Positions 35,624 through 48,297 of a stretch of 64,000 nucleotides of DNA are shown here, in pieces. The notes under the pieces were generated by a model that did not search any database, was not told where the DNA came from, and saw only the letters and a list, made by a program, of their open reading frames with translations. Source of the stretch: Streptomyces sp. NRRL F-5135 (lineage in GTDB: Bacteria; Actinomycetota; Actinomycetes; Streptomycetales; Streptomycetaceae); the NCBI RefSeq assembly GCF_000719775.1, contig NZ_JOHR01000006.1:424112-488111 (forward strand). The letters run 5' to 3'. The translations under genes and the position numbers were made by a program. Every line of letters begins with the position of its first letter. The stretch's first letter is position 1.

Positions 35624-36982
35624 GTGCCAGATTTCCTCACCGCCGCGAGCGGTCCCGTGGACGCGGAGACGCTCGACCTCGCGCGGCTGCAGTTCGCCCT
35701 CACCGCGGGCGGTCATTTCCTGTTCGTCACGCTGACGCTGGGGCTGGCGACGATCGTCGCCTGCGTCCAGACGTACGCGACGATCAGTGGAAAGCCTGCG
35801 CACGCACGGATGGTGCGCTTCTGGGGACAGCTGTACATCATCAACTACGCCGTCGGAATCGTCACCGGCATCGTGATGGAGTTCCAGTTCGGACTGAGCT
35901 GGAAGGGGCTCACCCATGACGCGGGCAATGTCCTCGGGGCCACGCTCGCCGTGGAGACGATCACCGCGTTCTTCGTGGAGTCCACCTTCCTGGGGCTGTG
36001 GATCTTCGGCTGGCATCGGTTCGGACCACGCGTCCATCTTGCGCTGATCTGGGTCGTCACGCTCACGGCGTATCTGTCGGCCTACTGGATCCTCGTCTCC
36101 AACGGCTTCCTCAACCACCCGGTGGGGCACCGCACCGTCGGTGGCCAGGTCGTCCTGGACGATGTCGGCGCGCTCCTGACCAATCCCACCGCCCTGCTCG
36201 CCTTCGGGCACATCGTGGCCGGTTCGCTGCTGACGGCCGGTTTCTTCATGGCCGGTGTCAGCGCGTACCACCTCTTCCGGCGCACGCCGGAGTACGAGTT
36301 CTTCGGGCGCTCCCTGCGGATCGGAGTGTTCGTCTCGCTCCCCGCGCTGATGGTGACCGCCGCCTTCGGTGGCGTGCAGTTGTCATCACTTACCGACCTA
36401 CAGCCCATGAAAATGGCCGTGTTCCGGCAGAAGACGGATGAAATCGCGCAGCTACAGGCGGAAATGACCAGCCGGTTCGGTCCTGGCGACTATGTGCCGT
36501 CGATGGCGTGGACGCGCGGCGGGGCGCTCGTGATGCTGCTCGTGTTCGCGCTGATGATGTATCTCTGCCTGGCCGGGACCGTCCTCGCGTGCATCCGTCC
36601 CGCGGTCTTCCGGTTCCGGCTCTGGCACGTGGTGCTGATGGCGTCCGTGCCGCTGCCGTACCTCGCGATGATCAGCGGCTGGGTCTTCCGGGAGGCCGGG
36701 CGGCAGCCCTGGGTGGTGTACGGGTTCCTCAGGACGCGGGACGCCGTCTCGGACCTGTCCCCCGCCGCCATGCGCGTCTCGCTGATCACCTTCACCACGC
36801 TGTTCGTCCTGCTGGCCGTCGGCAACGCGCTGCTGCTCTGGCGCCATGCCCGGCTCGGGCCCGTGGAGTCCGGGCTCGGCCACGACGAGCGCGGGGACGC
36901 GGCGCCTCCCGGACCGGGCCCCGGCCCGGGCTCGGATCCGGGCTCGGATCCGGTCGGCCCCCTGCCCGTCCCGCGCTACTGA
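35624..36982 (+). CDS. Divergent cytochrome bd-type quinol oxidase subunit I
   Basis: A 452-residue membrane protein with about nine helices. Conserved with E. coli CydA: the first haem His (His31 in GGHFLFV), the Glu pair of the oxygen-site helix (Glu111 and Glu119 in LAVETITAFFVESTFLG), His196 in FGHIVAG, and GRQPW. Unusual: in the short Q-loop region the Lys of the quinol site is kept (Lys263 in PMKMAVFRQ) but the expected Glu is Arg268, and the axial-Met position after W296 reads Ala (Met is three residues later). GTG start at 35624. Pairs with the next gene, 9 bp away. No cydCD follows. Confidence 0.85.
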   Translation: MPDFLTAASGPVDAETLDLARLQFALTAGGHFLFVTLTLGLATIVACVQTYATISGKPAHARMVRFWGQLYIINYAVGIVTGIVMEFQFGLSWKGLTHDAGNVLGATLAVETITAFFVESTFLGLWIFGWHRFGPRVHLALIWVVTLTAYLSAYWILVSNGFLNHPVGHRTVGGQVVLDDVGALLTNPTALLAFGHIVAGSLLTAGFFMAGVSAYHLFRRTPEYEFFGRSLRIGVFVSLPALMVTAAFGGVQLSSLTDLQPMKMAVFRQKTDEIAQLQAEMTSRFGPGDYVPSMAWTRGGALVMLLVFALMMYLCLAGTVLACIRPAVFRFRLWHVVLMASVPLPYLAMISGWVFREAGRQPWVVYGFLRTRDAVSDLSPAAMRVSLITFTTLFVLLAVGNALLLWRHARLGPVESGLGHDERGDAAPPGPGPGPGSDPGSDPVGPLPVPRY

Positions 36983-36991
36983 GGAGCTGTC

Positions 36992-37819
36992 GTGGAGACT
37001 CTCGCCATCGCCCTGCTCGGCTTCTTCGTCACCGGATATCTGGTCCTGGGCGGCGCGGACATCGGCACGGGAATGCTCCTGCCGTACCTCGGCCGCGACG
37101 AGAGCGAGCGCCGGCTCGTCCTGACGTCCTTCGCCCCCTTCTTCCTGGGCAACGAGGTCTGGCTGGTCGCGGCGGCGGGGCTGTTCGTCGGCTGTTTCCC
37201 GGAGCTGGAAGGGGAGTTGCTGAGCGGCCAGTTCGCGGTCGTCGTCCCCCTGATCGTGGGCTGGATCGTCCGGGACATGGGCCTGTGGCTGCGCGGACGC
37301 TCGGCCACCGCGGCGGTGCGCGACGGTGGCGCCGGACGTCGTGGCGCCCGTACCCGCGGCACGCTCCGGCGCGCGGCGTGCGACGGCGCCGTCGTGTGCG
37401 GGAGCTGGACGGTCGCGCTGGGCTGGGCATGGCTGCTGGCGGCGCTGTTCAACGGCTCGGTGACCGAACCCGCCTCGGGGCCGGCCGCCGTGCTCACCTC
37501 GGCCGCCGTGACCACGCTCTTCCTCGCGCACGGCCTCGGGTTCGCCGCGCTCCGGCTGACCGGCGCGCCCTTCGAGCGGGCGCGCCGCGGGGTGGGCCGT
37601 ACCGGCACCCGGCAGTCCTTGGCCCTGACCTCCGTCCTGATGGGCGCCGTTGTCGTACTGGCCGGACGCGGCCTGCCGCTGTACGAGTCGGCCGCGGACG
37701 GGGCGACGCTCGCGCTGCTGGTGCCCGTGGTGCTGGTGACCACGCCCTTGCTGGTCGCTGTTCAGGTGTGGCTGTGGCGCACCTTCCGGCGCCGGGTGAC
37801 CCACCCGTCGTACATCTGA
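36992..37819 (+). CDS. Cytochrome bd-type oxidase subunit II-like protein
   Basis: A 275-residue, short CydB-like membrane protein: the N-terminus ALLGFFVTGYLVLGGADIGTG is the CydB first-helix signature (the Asp replaces GFDxG), and PFFLGNEVWLVAAAGLFVG matches the conserved helix-two segment. About seven helices instead of eight or nine and a basic cytoplasmic loop near 105-130. GTG 36992 with GAGGAG upstream, 9 bp after the subunit I stop, so one operon. Ends near a convergent permease gene without a clear terminator. Confidence 0.82.
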   Translation: METLAIALLGFFVTGYLVLGGADIGTGMLLPYLGRDESERRLVLTSFAPFFLGNEVWLVAAAGLFVGCFPELEGELLSGQFAVVVPLIVGWIVRDMGLWLRGRSATAAVRDGGAGRRGARTRGTLRRAACDGAVVCGSWTVALGWAWLLAALFNGSVTEPASGPAAVLTSAAVTTLFLAHGLGFAALRLTGAPFERARRGVGRTGTRQSLALTSVLMGAVVVLAGRGLPLYESAADGATLALLVPVVLVTTPLLVAVQVWLWRTFRRRVTHPSYI

Positions 37820-37885
37820 CGTGTTCCGCCGAGGCGCCTCCGAGACGCTGCGCACCGACCGTCGCCCTCGTACGAGCCGGTCATG

Positions 37886-39199
37886 TCAACGCCGCCGGGG
37901 CCCGTTGCCCGTGTTCAGTGCGCGCCGCATCTGCCGCAGCACCCGGCCGCCGCCACTGCGCGGCACCCCGCCGCGTACCCGCGCGTCGTCCATCACGTCG
38001 TACCGCTTCACATACGCCCCGAGGAACGCCTGGAGCGTGGCGACCGCCGGAATCGCGATCAGCGCGCCGACCGCGCCCAGCAGGGCGGTGCCGGCGATGA
38101 CCGAACCGAAGGCCACCGCCGGATGGATGTCGACGCTCTTGGCGGTGAGCTTGGGCTGGAGCATGTAGTTCTCGAACTGCTGGTAGATCACCACGAAGCA
38201 GAGCACCCACAGCGCGTACCACGGGTCCTCGGTGAAGGCGATCAGCATCGGCAGCGCCCCCGCCAGATAGGTGCCGATCGTGGGGACGAACTGGGAGACG
38301 AGCCCCACCCAGACGGCGAGCGCCGGCGCGTACGAGACGTTCAGGAACTCCAGCAGCACGTAGTGCGCCGTTCCGGAGATCAGCGCCATCAGGCCGCGCG
38401 AGTAGATGTAGCCGCCGGTCTTGTCGACCGCGATCTCCCAGGCGCGGAGCACCTCGGCCTGGCGGGCCGGCGGCAGCACCGAGCAGAGCGCGCGCCGCAG
38501 CCGGGGCCCGTCGGCCGCGAAGTAGAACGAGAACAGGAAGATCGTCAGCAGCCGGAAGAACATGCCCAGCACGGTGGTGGAGATGTCGAGGACTCCGGTC
38601 GCGCTGTTCTGCACGTATCTCTGGAGCCAGTCGGAGTGGAGCAGGCTGTCCTGGACCTCGACGCGCGACAGCTCCGTGCGGAACGTCGTGTTCACCCAGC
38701 TGATCACCGAATCGAGGTACTCCGGGAAGGACTCGACCATGTCGATGATCTGGGTCGCCAGCATCGAGCCGAGCATCACCACGAACCCGACGCTCGCGCA
38801 CAGCACGCCGAAGAAGACCAGGAACGTGGCGAGTCCGCGCCGGACACCGCGCGCCGCCATGGCGCTGACGGCGGGTTCCACCGCGAGCGCCAGGAAGAAG
38901 GCGATGAGCACGTTGATCAACAACCCGATGAGCTGGTGGAACGCCCAGCTGCCGAGCTGGAAGCAGGCGACGAGCACCAGTGCCAGGACCATGGCGCGCG
39001 GCAGCCAACGGGGCATGCGCGCCGGGCCACCGACGCCGCCGCCCCCGACTCGGCCCCCGGTGCCCCCGGCGTCCGACGGCGGCGGCGCGTCGGACGGGGC
39101 CCGGCGCGCTTCCCGCGCCGCCGATGGCGAGTCGTCCGGCGCGTCCGGCGGAGGGCTGGGGGGGTGTACGTCCGATACGGGGTTGTCAGTCGCGGCCAC
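37886..39199 (-). CDS. AI-2E family (PerM-type) membrane transporter
   Basis: About 437 residues: a 65-residue Pro/Ser/Gly-rich cytoplasmic tail, then the AI-2E_transport core with about seven to eight helices (LVLACFQLG-like first helix, MALISGTAHYVLLEFLNV, FVPTIGTYLAGALPMLIAF, AIPAVATLQAFLG). The basic C-terminal tail follows. Start uncertain: GTG 39199 used; TTG 39238 and GTG 39229 are in frame and none has a good ribosome site. The substrate of this family is generally unproven; some members export small molecules or ions. From memory, this gene flanks recA in other Streptomyces. Confidence 0.85.
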   Translation of the reverse strand: MAATDNPVSDVHPPSPPPDAPDDSPSAAREARRAPSDAPPPSDAGGTGGRVGGGGVGGPARMPRWLPRAMVLALVLVACFQLGSWAFHQLIGLLINVLIAFFLALAVEPAVSAMAARGVRRGLATFLVFFGVLCASVGFVVMLGSMLATQIIDMVESFPEYLDSVISWVNTTFRTELSRVEVQDSLLHSDWLQRYVQNSATGVLDISTTVLGMFFRLLTIFLFSFYFAADGPRLRRALCSVLPPARQAEVLRAWEIAVDKTGGYIYSRGLMALISGTAHYVLLEFLNVSYAPALAVWVGLVSQFVPTIGTYLAGALPMLIAFTEDPWYALWVLCFVVIYQQFENYMLQPKLTAKSVDIHPAVAFGSVIAGTALLGAVGALIAIPAVATLQAFLGAYVKRYDVMDDARVRGGVPRSGGGRVLRQMRRALNTGNGPRRR

Positions 39200-39262
39200 G
39201 GAGCAAGTGTCGCCTACGGATGTGACCACCGAACACAAGCCCGTGGGGCTCCGGTCATCGCC

Positions 39263-39457
39263 TCACCGCTTCTCGGCCGGGACGTCCATGGCGGCGCAGA
39301 CGGCGCGCCACACGTCCTTCGCCTCCCAGCCGGCGTCGAGCGCCTCGTTGACCGTACGGCCGCCCAGCTCGGACATCACATGGTCACGGGCGAAGGAGTC
39401 GGCGTAGGCGGGGCCGAAGTGGTCCGCCATCCGTTCCCAGAAAATCGTCAACCGCAT
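39263..39457 (-). CDS. DUF3046 protein
   Basis: A 64-residue acidic protein starting MRLTIFWERMADHFG and containing ELGGRTVNEALDAGW, the DUF3046 pattern conserved across actinobacteria near recA. ATG 39457 has AAGGG just upstream. Lies in line with the AI-2E gene (about 63 bp apart) and divergent from lhr. Function unknown. Confidence 0.88.
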   Translation of the reverse strand: MRLTIFWERMADHFGPAYADSFARDHVMSELGGRTVNEALDAGWEAKDVWRAVCAAMDVPAEKR

Positions 39458-39512
39458 GCCCTTAAGTATCCCGCCCGGGGCCCGGACCGCCGACGTGCCC
39501 GCCTCGAGCGCC

Positions 39513-39612
39513 GTGACCACCGTGACCGCCATGACTGCTGTGACCTCTGTGATCTATGTGACCATCGGGGCCACCCGGCCACCCGGCCACTCCGGCCATC
39601 GCGGCCACCGCC
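39513..39612. repeat. Two short tandem arrays in the DUF3046-lhr divergent region
   Basis: Six 9-bp units (consensus GTGACCNCC) run from 39513 to 39566. They are followed by about five 8-9 bp CCACCCGG-like units (39571-39612). The arrays occupy much of the 198-bp gap between the divergent starts at 39457 and 39656. Confidence 0.65.
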
Positions 39613-39655
39613 CGGGTCCGGGCGATTGTCAGTGGGCGGGTGCACGATGGGGTGC

Positions 39656-44284
<4,629 letters not shown>

Positions 44285-44310
44285 GAGGCCGCGTCGCGCA
44301 TCATGGAGTC

Positions 44311-45069
44311 ATGCCCGAAGGAGACACCGTCTGGCAGACCGCGCGGCGACTGCACACCGCGCTGGCCGGGCAGCGCCTCACCCGGTTCGACCTGCGGGTG
44401 CCCCGGTTCGCCACCGCCGACCTCACGGGCCGTTCCGTCCTCGACGTCGCCCCGCGCGGAAAGCATCTCCTCACCCGGATCGAGGGCGGCCTCACGCTTC
44501 ACTCGCATCTGCGCATGGACGGCGCCTGGCAGGTGTACGGCCCCGGCGAGCGCTGGCGCGGCGGGCCGGCTCATCAGATCCGCGCGGTACTCGCCACGGA
44601 GCGGCACACCGCGGTCGGCTACCGTCTGCCCGTGCTGGAGCTGCTGCGCACCGGCGACGAGGAGCGCGTGGTCGGTCATCTCGGCCCGGATCTCCTCGGC
44701 CCCGACTGGGACCCGGGCACCGCGCTGCGCAATCTCCTCGCCGACCCCGCCCGCCCCGTGGGGGACGCGCTGCTCGACCAGCGCAACCTCGCCGGCGTCG
44801 GCAACATCTTCCGGTCCGAGACCTGTTTCCTCGTGCGGGCGGTCCCCTGGCTGCCCATCGGCGAACTTCCGGCACCCGAGCGCCTGGTGACCGCCGCCAA
44901 GAAGCTTCTCGAGGCCAACCGTGCCCGCCCGGGCGGCAGTCGGCGTCTGTACGTGTACGGCCGCGCGGGCCACCCCTGCCCACGCTGTGGTGCCCCCATC
45001 CGCAAGACGGACCAGGACGAGCGCCCGGTCTACTGGTGTCCCGTATGCCAGCCGGAACCGTCCAGTTGA
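44311..45069 (+). CDS. Nei-type DNA glycosylase/AP lyase (Fpg/Nei family)
   Basis: Base-excision repair enzyme of 252 residues. The start MPEGDTVW gives the catalytic Pro2-Glu3 after Met removal, as in endonuclease VIII (Nei2). H2TH segment LLDQRNLAGVGNIFRSE is clear. The zinc finger CPRC ... CPVC ends the protein. ATG 44311 lies 26 bp after lhr and the two are probably co-transcribed. Expected substrates are oxidised pyrimidines; by inference from Nei relatives. Confidence 0.93.
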   Translation: MPEGDTVWQTARRLHTALAGQRLTRFDLRVPRFATADLTGRSVLDVAPRGKHLLTRIEGGLTLHSHLRMDGAWQVYGPGERWRGGPAHQIRAVLATERHTAVGYRLPVLELLRTGDEERVVGHLGPDLLGPDWDPGTALRNLLADPARPVGDALLDQRNLAGVGNIFRSETCFLVRAVPWLPIGELPAPERLVTAAKKLLEANRARPGGSRRLYVYGRAGHPCPRCGAPIRKTDQDERPVYWCPVCQPEPSS

Positions 45070-45076
45070 CGCCGCG

Positions 45077-45298
45077 TCAGCCCCGTGCGCCGTCTCGCGG
45101 CCCGGATATCGCGCCGGAACGGCGCCGGTGCCGCGAGGACGCGACATGCACCGGCACCAGGCTCAGTCCCCAGCCCCCCGCCGCCACCGCGGCCTCCGTC
45201 AGGCCGGTGTGCGCGGGCGCCAGCGCGATCCGCAGTACGGCCCACCACCACAACCCGCCCACGGCGAGCGCCGGCAGAAGGGTCCATCGCCTTGCCAT
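45077..45298 (-). CDS. Small membrane protein of unknown function
   Basis: A 73-residue protein with two hydrophobic stretches (LLPALAVGGLWWWAVLRIAL and VAAGGWGLSLVPVHVA) and a basic C-terminal tail (SSRHRRRSGA). ATG 45298 is followed by normal codon bias; GGAGGCAGCC lies just upstream, a good ribosome site. It converges on the glycosylase gene, with 7 bp between stops. Confidence 0.7.
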   Translation of the reverse strand: MARRWTLLPALAVGGLWWWAVLRIALAPAHTGLTEAAVAAGGWGLSLVPVHVASSRHRRRSGAISGPRDGARG

Positions 45299-45842
45299 GG
45301 CTGCCTCCTCCGGCCGACGCTAGACCTGCACGATCATCCGGCGCGAGGGCGCATCGGATGCACGCCCCGGCGCGCGGAGCCAGGGGGATACGAAAAGCCG
45401 ATACGGTGACGCTCACGCCACCGGGGACCGCGGGCCGACCGCCCGCTCCGCCCGTCGGCCGGCCGACCACCCGCTCCCGGCCGGGGAACCGGTCCTCCGC
45501 GCCGGGAACCGGTCGTCCGCCAGGCCCTGTCCGGGCGATGCCTCTTCCTCGCAGTGTGCCCCGGCGGCGTCCGCGCCGCATCCAGAGCGCGTCATGCCTC
45601 CGTAGCGCAGTGTCACCGGCGCGCGCCGCCGGTCGCCCGCCGACGCGCCTCCACATCGCCTCGGGACCCGGTCACCCTGGTCCCGCCGACACCGGGCCCC
45701 GAGAGCTTTCCGCGGCCGGCGGCCCGCGTACGCGAAGAGTCGTACGCGAAGCGGCGGACCACGCGTCTGCCGGTGCACCGCGTACGCGGGAGCGGACCGC
45801 CCCGTCACACGGTGCGGTCCGCTCGGCCCGACATGGCTCGCC
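45299..45842. other. Gene-free 544-bp region upstream of the Dps stop
   Basis: No open frame here has a convincing start, ribosome site and protein-like composition; the frames that stay open encode Arg/Pro/Ala-rich sequence typical of GC-rich shadows. The region contains the promoter of the small membrane gene at its left edge and a hairpin at its right edge. It may hold a decayed gene. Confidence 0.5.
45792..45822 (-). terminator. Terminator-like hairpin after the Dps gene
   Basis: Perfect 9-bp arms GCGGACCGC (45792-45800) and GCGGTCCGC (45814-45822), loop 13 nt, 20 bp past the leftward Dps stop at 45843. Confidence 0.5.
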
Positions 45843-46313
45843 CTACACGTTCTCGGCCTGGAACATCCAGGCGTGCTTCTCGAGATCGGCCGTCACCTGG
45901 ATCAGGATGTCCTGGGTCACCGGGTCCGGCTCATCCGTCGCCCGGACGCGTTCCCGCATCCGTTCCACCACGGAGTTGAGCGAGTCCACCAGGAACCCTA
46001 CGACGTCGGCGTCCTTGATCCAGCCGTTGTGCACCGTATCGATCCCGCTGGTCGCCGCCACCGTCGCGGCCCGGCCGTCGGGTGTCACCCCGATCGCGGC
46101 GGCCCGCTCGGCAACGGTGTCCGAGTGCTTGCGCGCGGTCGCCACGACATCGTCGAGCTGGAGATGCACGGACCTGAAGCGTGGCCCGATGATGTTCCAG
46201 TGGACCTGCTTGCCGACCAGAGAAAGATCAACCAGGTCCACGAGGGCTCCCTGGAGCGCCTCACCGACAACCTTCAGGTCTTCCTCCGGCAGAGCACTCT
46301 TCACGACAGACAT
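45843..46313 (-). CDS. Dps-family DNA-binding ferritin (DpsB-like)
   Basis: Iron-storing, DNA-protecting dodecameric mini-ferritin of 156 residues. The inter-subunit ferroxidase residues are present: His38 in VHWNIIG, His50, Asp65 and Glu69 in HSDTVAERAAAIG. Tails are short, so DNA binding may be weak. ATG 46313 has GGAGG with 6-nt spacing. Own promoter in the AT-richer 46314-46447 interval. By position it should be the S. coelicolor dpsB homologue (from memory SCO5756). Confidence 0.93.
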   Translation of the reverse strand: MSVVKSALPEEDLKVVGEALQGALVDLVDLSLVGKQVHWNIIGPRFRSVHLQLDDVVATARKHSDTVAERAAAIGVTPDGRAATVAATSGIDTVHNGWIKDADVVGFLVDSLNSVVERMRERVRATDEPDPVTQDILIQVTADLEKHAWMFQAENV

Positions 46314-46447
46314 GCGAAACCTCCAGTTCCGTTCGCGACGCGGCTCTCCTGCTGCTGTTCCCAGGCTCTCTCCACCATGACATAAAAGCCATGAAACGGT
46401 CATTCAGGAGAACAAGCCGCCATAACCTCTCATTCACCGCAAGACAA

Positions 46448-46482
46448 GAGCCCCGGTCGGGTTCGAGTACCCGCCGGGGCTC
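46448..46482 (-). terminator. Rho-independent terminator of the clgR transcript
   Basis: GAGCCCCGG ... CCGGGGCTC stem with an inner CGGG/CCCG stem (46448-46482). On the minus strand it is followed by TTGTCTTG, and it lies between clgR and the Dps gene. Confidence 0.75.
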
Positions 46483-46548
46483 CCATCAAACTGCCACACG
46501 CTGTGCAGAGAATTCGTGCCGATCACGCTCGTCGGACGGCAGCGGTCG

Positions 46549-46932
46549 TCAGGCCGCGACGACGTCCACCGCCTCCGCGGGCGCCTTGATCGTCACGCGC
46601 TCCGTCGGTACACCTGCCACCGACGTCACAGAGACGGAGTTGAGCATCGGCCGCACCGGCGCGGGCACCGGTGCGTCGGCCGCCGCCGACGCCGCCAGTT
46701 CGGCCAGCGACAACTCGTCGCTCACTTCCCGCATGAGCTCGGACATCCGTACGTCAAGCGCGTCGCAGATCGCGGAGAGCAGCTCGGAGGAAGCCTCCTT
46801 CTGCCCCCGCTCCACCTCGGAGAGATAGCCGAGCGAGACTCGGGCGGACGAGGAGACTTCGCGCAGAGTACGGCCCTGGCGCTGGCGCTGCCGACGCAGC
46901 ACGTCACCCAGCAGGCGACGGAGCAGAATCAT
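46549..46932 (-). CDS. clgR: Clp-gene regulator ClgR (helix-turn-helix activator)
   Basis: A 127-residue activator of clp protease and lon genes. The Xre-type helix-turn-helix spans about 10-65 ([20 protein letters not shown]). The C-terminus VDVVAA ends in two Ala; in Streptomyces such an end is known to make ClgR a substrate of ClpP1P2, giving feedback on its own level. ATG 46932 has GAGGAGG upstream. It follows cinA after 109 bp, the same order pgsA-cinA-clgR known from mycobacteria. Confidence 0.92.
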   Translation of the reverse strand: MILLRRLLGDVLRRQRQRQGRTLREVSSSARVSLGYLSEVERGQKEASSELLSAICDALDVRMSELMREVSDELSLAELAASAAADAPVPAPVRPMLNSVSVTSVAGVPTERVTIKAPAEAVDVVAA

Positions 46933-47041
46933 CGGTGGCTCCCTCCTCGGACCGCGTAGCCGCATCCTTCACGCCCCACCGTACCGCCTTGCGCCGCGGC
47001 CGTGCGGGGAGCGATGTCGTGTTCACTCAGGGCTGCAAACA

Positions 47042-47578
47042 TCAAGTCCCCCCGTTCTCTTCCGTATCCTGTGCCCGCCCGTTCCCCGGGAGTTCGCCGA
47101 GGAGCAGCGCGAGCACGCTGCGCACACTCTCTTTACGGATGTCCGTACGCACGCCGTTCAATCGCAGAGCGTTCACTTTCTCCCTGCCCTCCGGTCCCGC
47201 GACGGCCACGTACACCGTCCCCACGGGACGCCCGTCCTGCGGTTCGGGCCCCGCGACGCCGGTGGTCGCCACTCCCCACGTGGCACCGAGCGCCCGGCGC
47301 ACCCCGGCGGCCATCTGCCGCGCGACCTCGGCGTCCACCGCCCCGCGTTCGTCCAGCAGCGCCCCGTCGACCCCCAGGACCTCCCGCTTGAGGTCCGTCG
47401 CGTAGGCGGTCACCGACCCCCGGAAGGCCCGAGAGGCACCGGGGACGGCCGTCAGCTCCGCGGCCACCAGGCCACCGGTCAGGGACTCCGCCACCGCCAG
47501 TGTCGCACCGCGCGCCCGCAAGGCGGCCAGTACCCGCTCCGCGTCCTCACTCACCGTAGTGCGGTCCTCGCTCCTCAC
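47042..47578 (-). CDS. cinA: CinA-family nicotinamide-nucleotide amidohydrolase domain protein
   Basis: A 178-residue protein with only the C-terminal CinA (PncC) domain, which deamidates nicotinamide mononucleotide for NAD salvage. The active-site pattern is [13 protein letters not shown] with the catalytic Ser, plus [12 protein letters not shown]. The N-terminal MoCF-like domain of full CinA is absent, normal for actinobacteria. GTG 47578 overlaps the pgsA stop (GTGA), so translation is coupled. Confidence 0.9.
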   Translation of the reverse strand: MRSEDRTTVSEDAERVLAALRARGATLAVAESLTGGLVAAELTAVPGASRAFRGSVTAYATDLKREVLGVDGALLDERGAVDAEVARQMAAGVRRALGATWGVATTGVAGPEPQDGRPVGTVYVAVAGPEGREKVNALRLNGVRTDIRKESVRSVLALLLGELPGNGRAQDTEENGGT

Positions 47579-48297
47579 CTGGGCGACTCCGTCACGCCGC
47601 CCTCCCGCGCCGCCCGCTCCGCCGCCAGGCCGCGCCGCCGCAGCACGACCGCCTGCCGCACGTAGTCCAGACCCGTGAGCACGGTCAGGGCGACGGCCAC
47701 CGCCATCACCCAGAACCGCAGCGTCGCCAGCGGCCCGGTCAGCGCGAGGACGTACATCCCCACGGCCGTCCCCTGCGCGAGCGTCTTCGCCTTGCCGCCC
47801 CGGCTGGCCGGGATGACCCCGTGCCTGATCACCCAGAAGCGCATGAGCGTGATGCCGAGTTCACGGAAGAGGATCACACCCGTCACCCACCACGGCAGAT
47901 CACCGAGCGCGGACAGGCACACCAGGGCCGCACCCATGATCGCCTTGTCCGCGATCGGGTCGGCGATCTTCCCGAAGTCGGTGACCAGGTTGTACCTGCG
48001 GGCCAGATGGCCGTCGAACACGTCCGTGATCATGGCGACGGCGAACGCGGCCCAGGCCCAGGCGCGCCAGACCGGGTCGTAACCGCCGTCCTGCAACATC
48101 AGGGCCACGAATCCGGGCACCAGCACCAGGCGCATCATCGTGAGGATGTTGGCGATGTTCCACAGGCCCGCCTGGCCGTCCCCGGTCCCCTTGACCCGTG
48201 AGGCCCCCGAAGGCCCCGGGGCCGCCAAGGCCGGCTTGGGGCCACGGGCCGGTTTCGCGCCGGCTCCACCGGCCGCGGACGCCGGGATTCCGGTCAT
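47575..48297 (-). CDS. pgsA: CDP-diacylglycerol--glycerol-3-phosphate 3-phosphatidyltransferase
   Basis: Membrane enzyme making phosphatidylglycerol phosphate. The CDP-alcohol phosphotransferase motif D-G-x2-A-R-x8-G-x3-D-x3-D is present across [20 protein letters not shown] with following IADK. About five to six helices. A 45-residue Ala/Pro/Gly N-terminal extension precedes the core ([19 protein letters not shown]). ATG 48297 overlaps the rimO stop by four bases. 240 residues. Confidence 0.93.
   Translation of the reverse strand: MTGIPASAAGGAGAKPARGPKPALAAPGPSGASRVKGTGDGQAGLWNIANILTMMRLVLVPGFVALMLQDGGYDPVWRAWAWAAFAVAMITDVFDGHLARRYNLVTDFGKIADPIADKAIMGAALVCLSALGDLPWWVTGVILFRELGITLMRFWVIRHGVIPASRGGKAKTLAQGTAVGMYVLALTGPLATLRFWVMAVAVALTVLTGLDYVRQAVVLRRRGLAAERAAREGGVTESPR

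Noticed and set aside
37883-39655. Possible 590-residue N-terminal extension of Lhr
   Set aside because: The frame is open but runs antisense through the AI-2E and DUF3046 genes, and Lhr begins with its normal N-terminus at 39656.
45413-45808. Leftward 131-codon open frame in the 544-bp gap before the Dps stop
   Set aside because: Arg/Gly/Ala-rich composition, no ribosome site, no family likeness, and it overlaps a hairpin.
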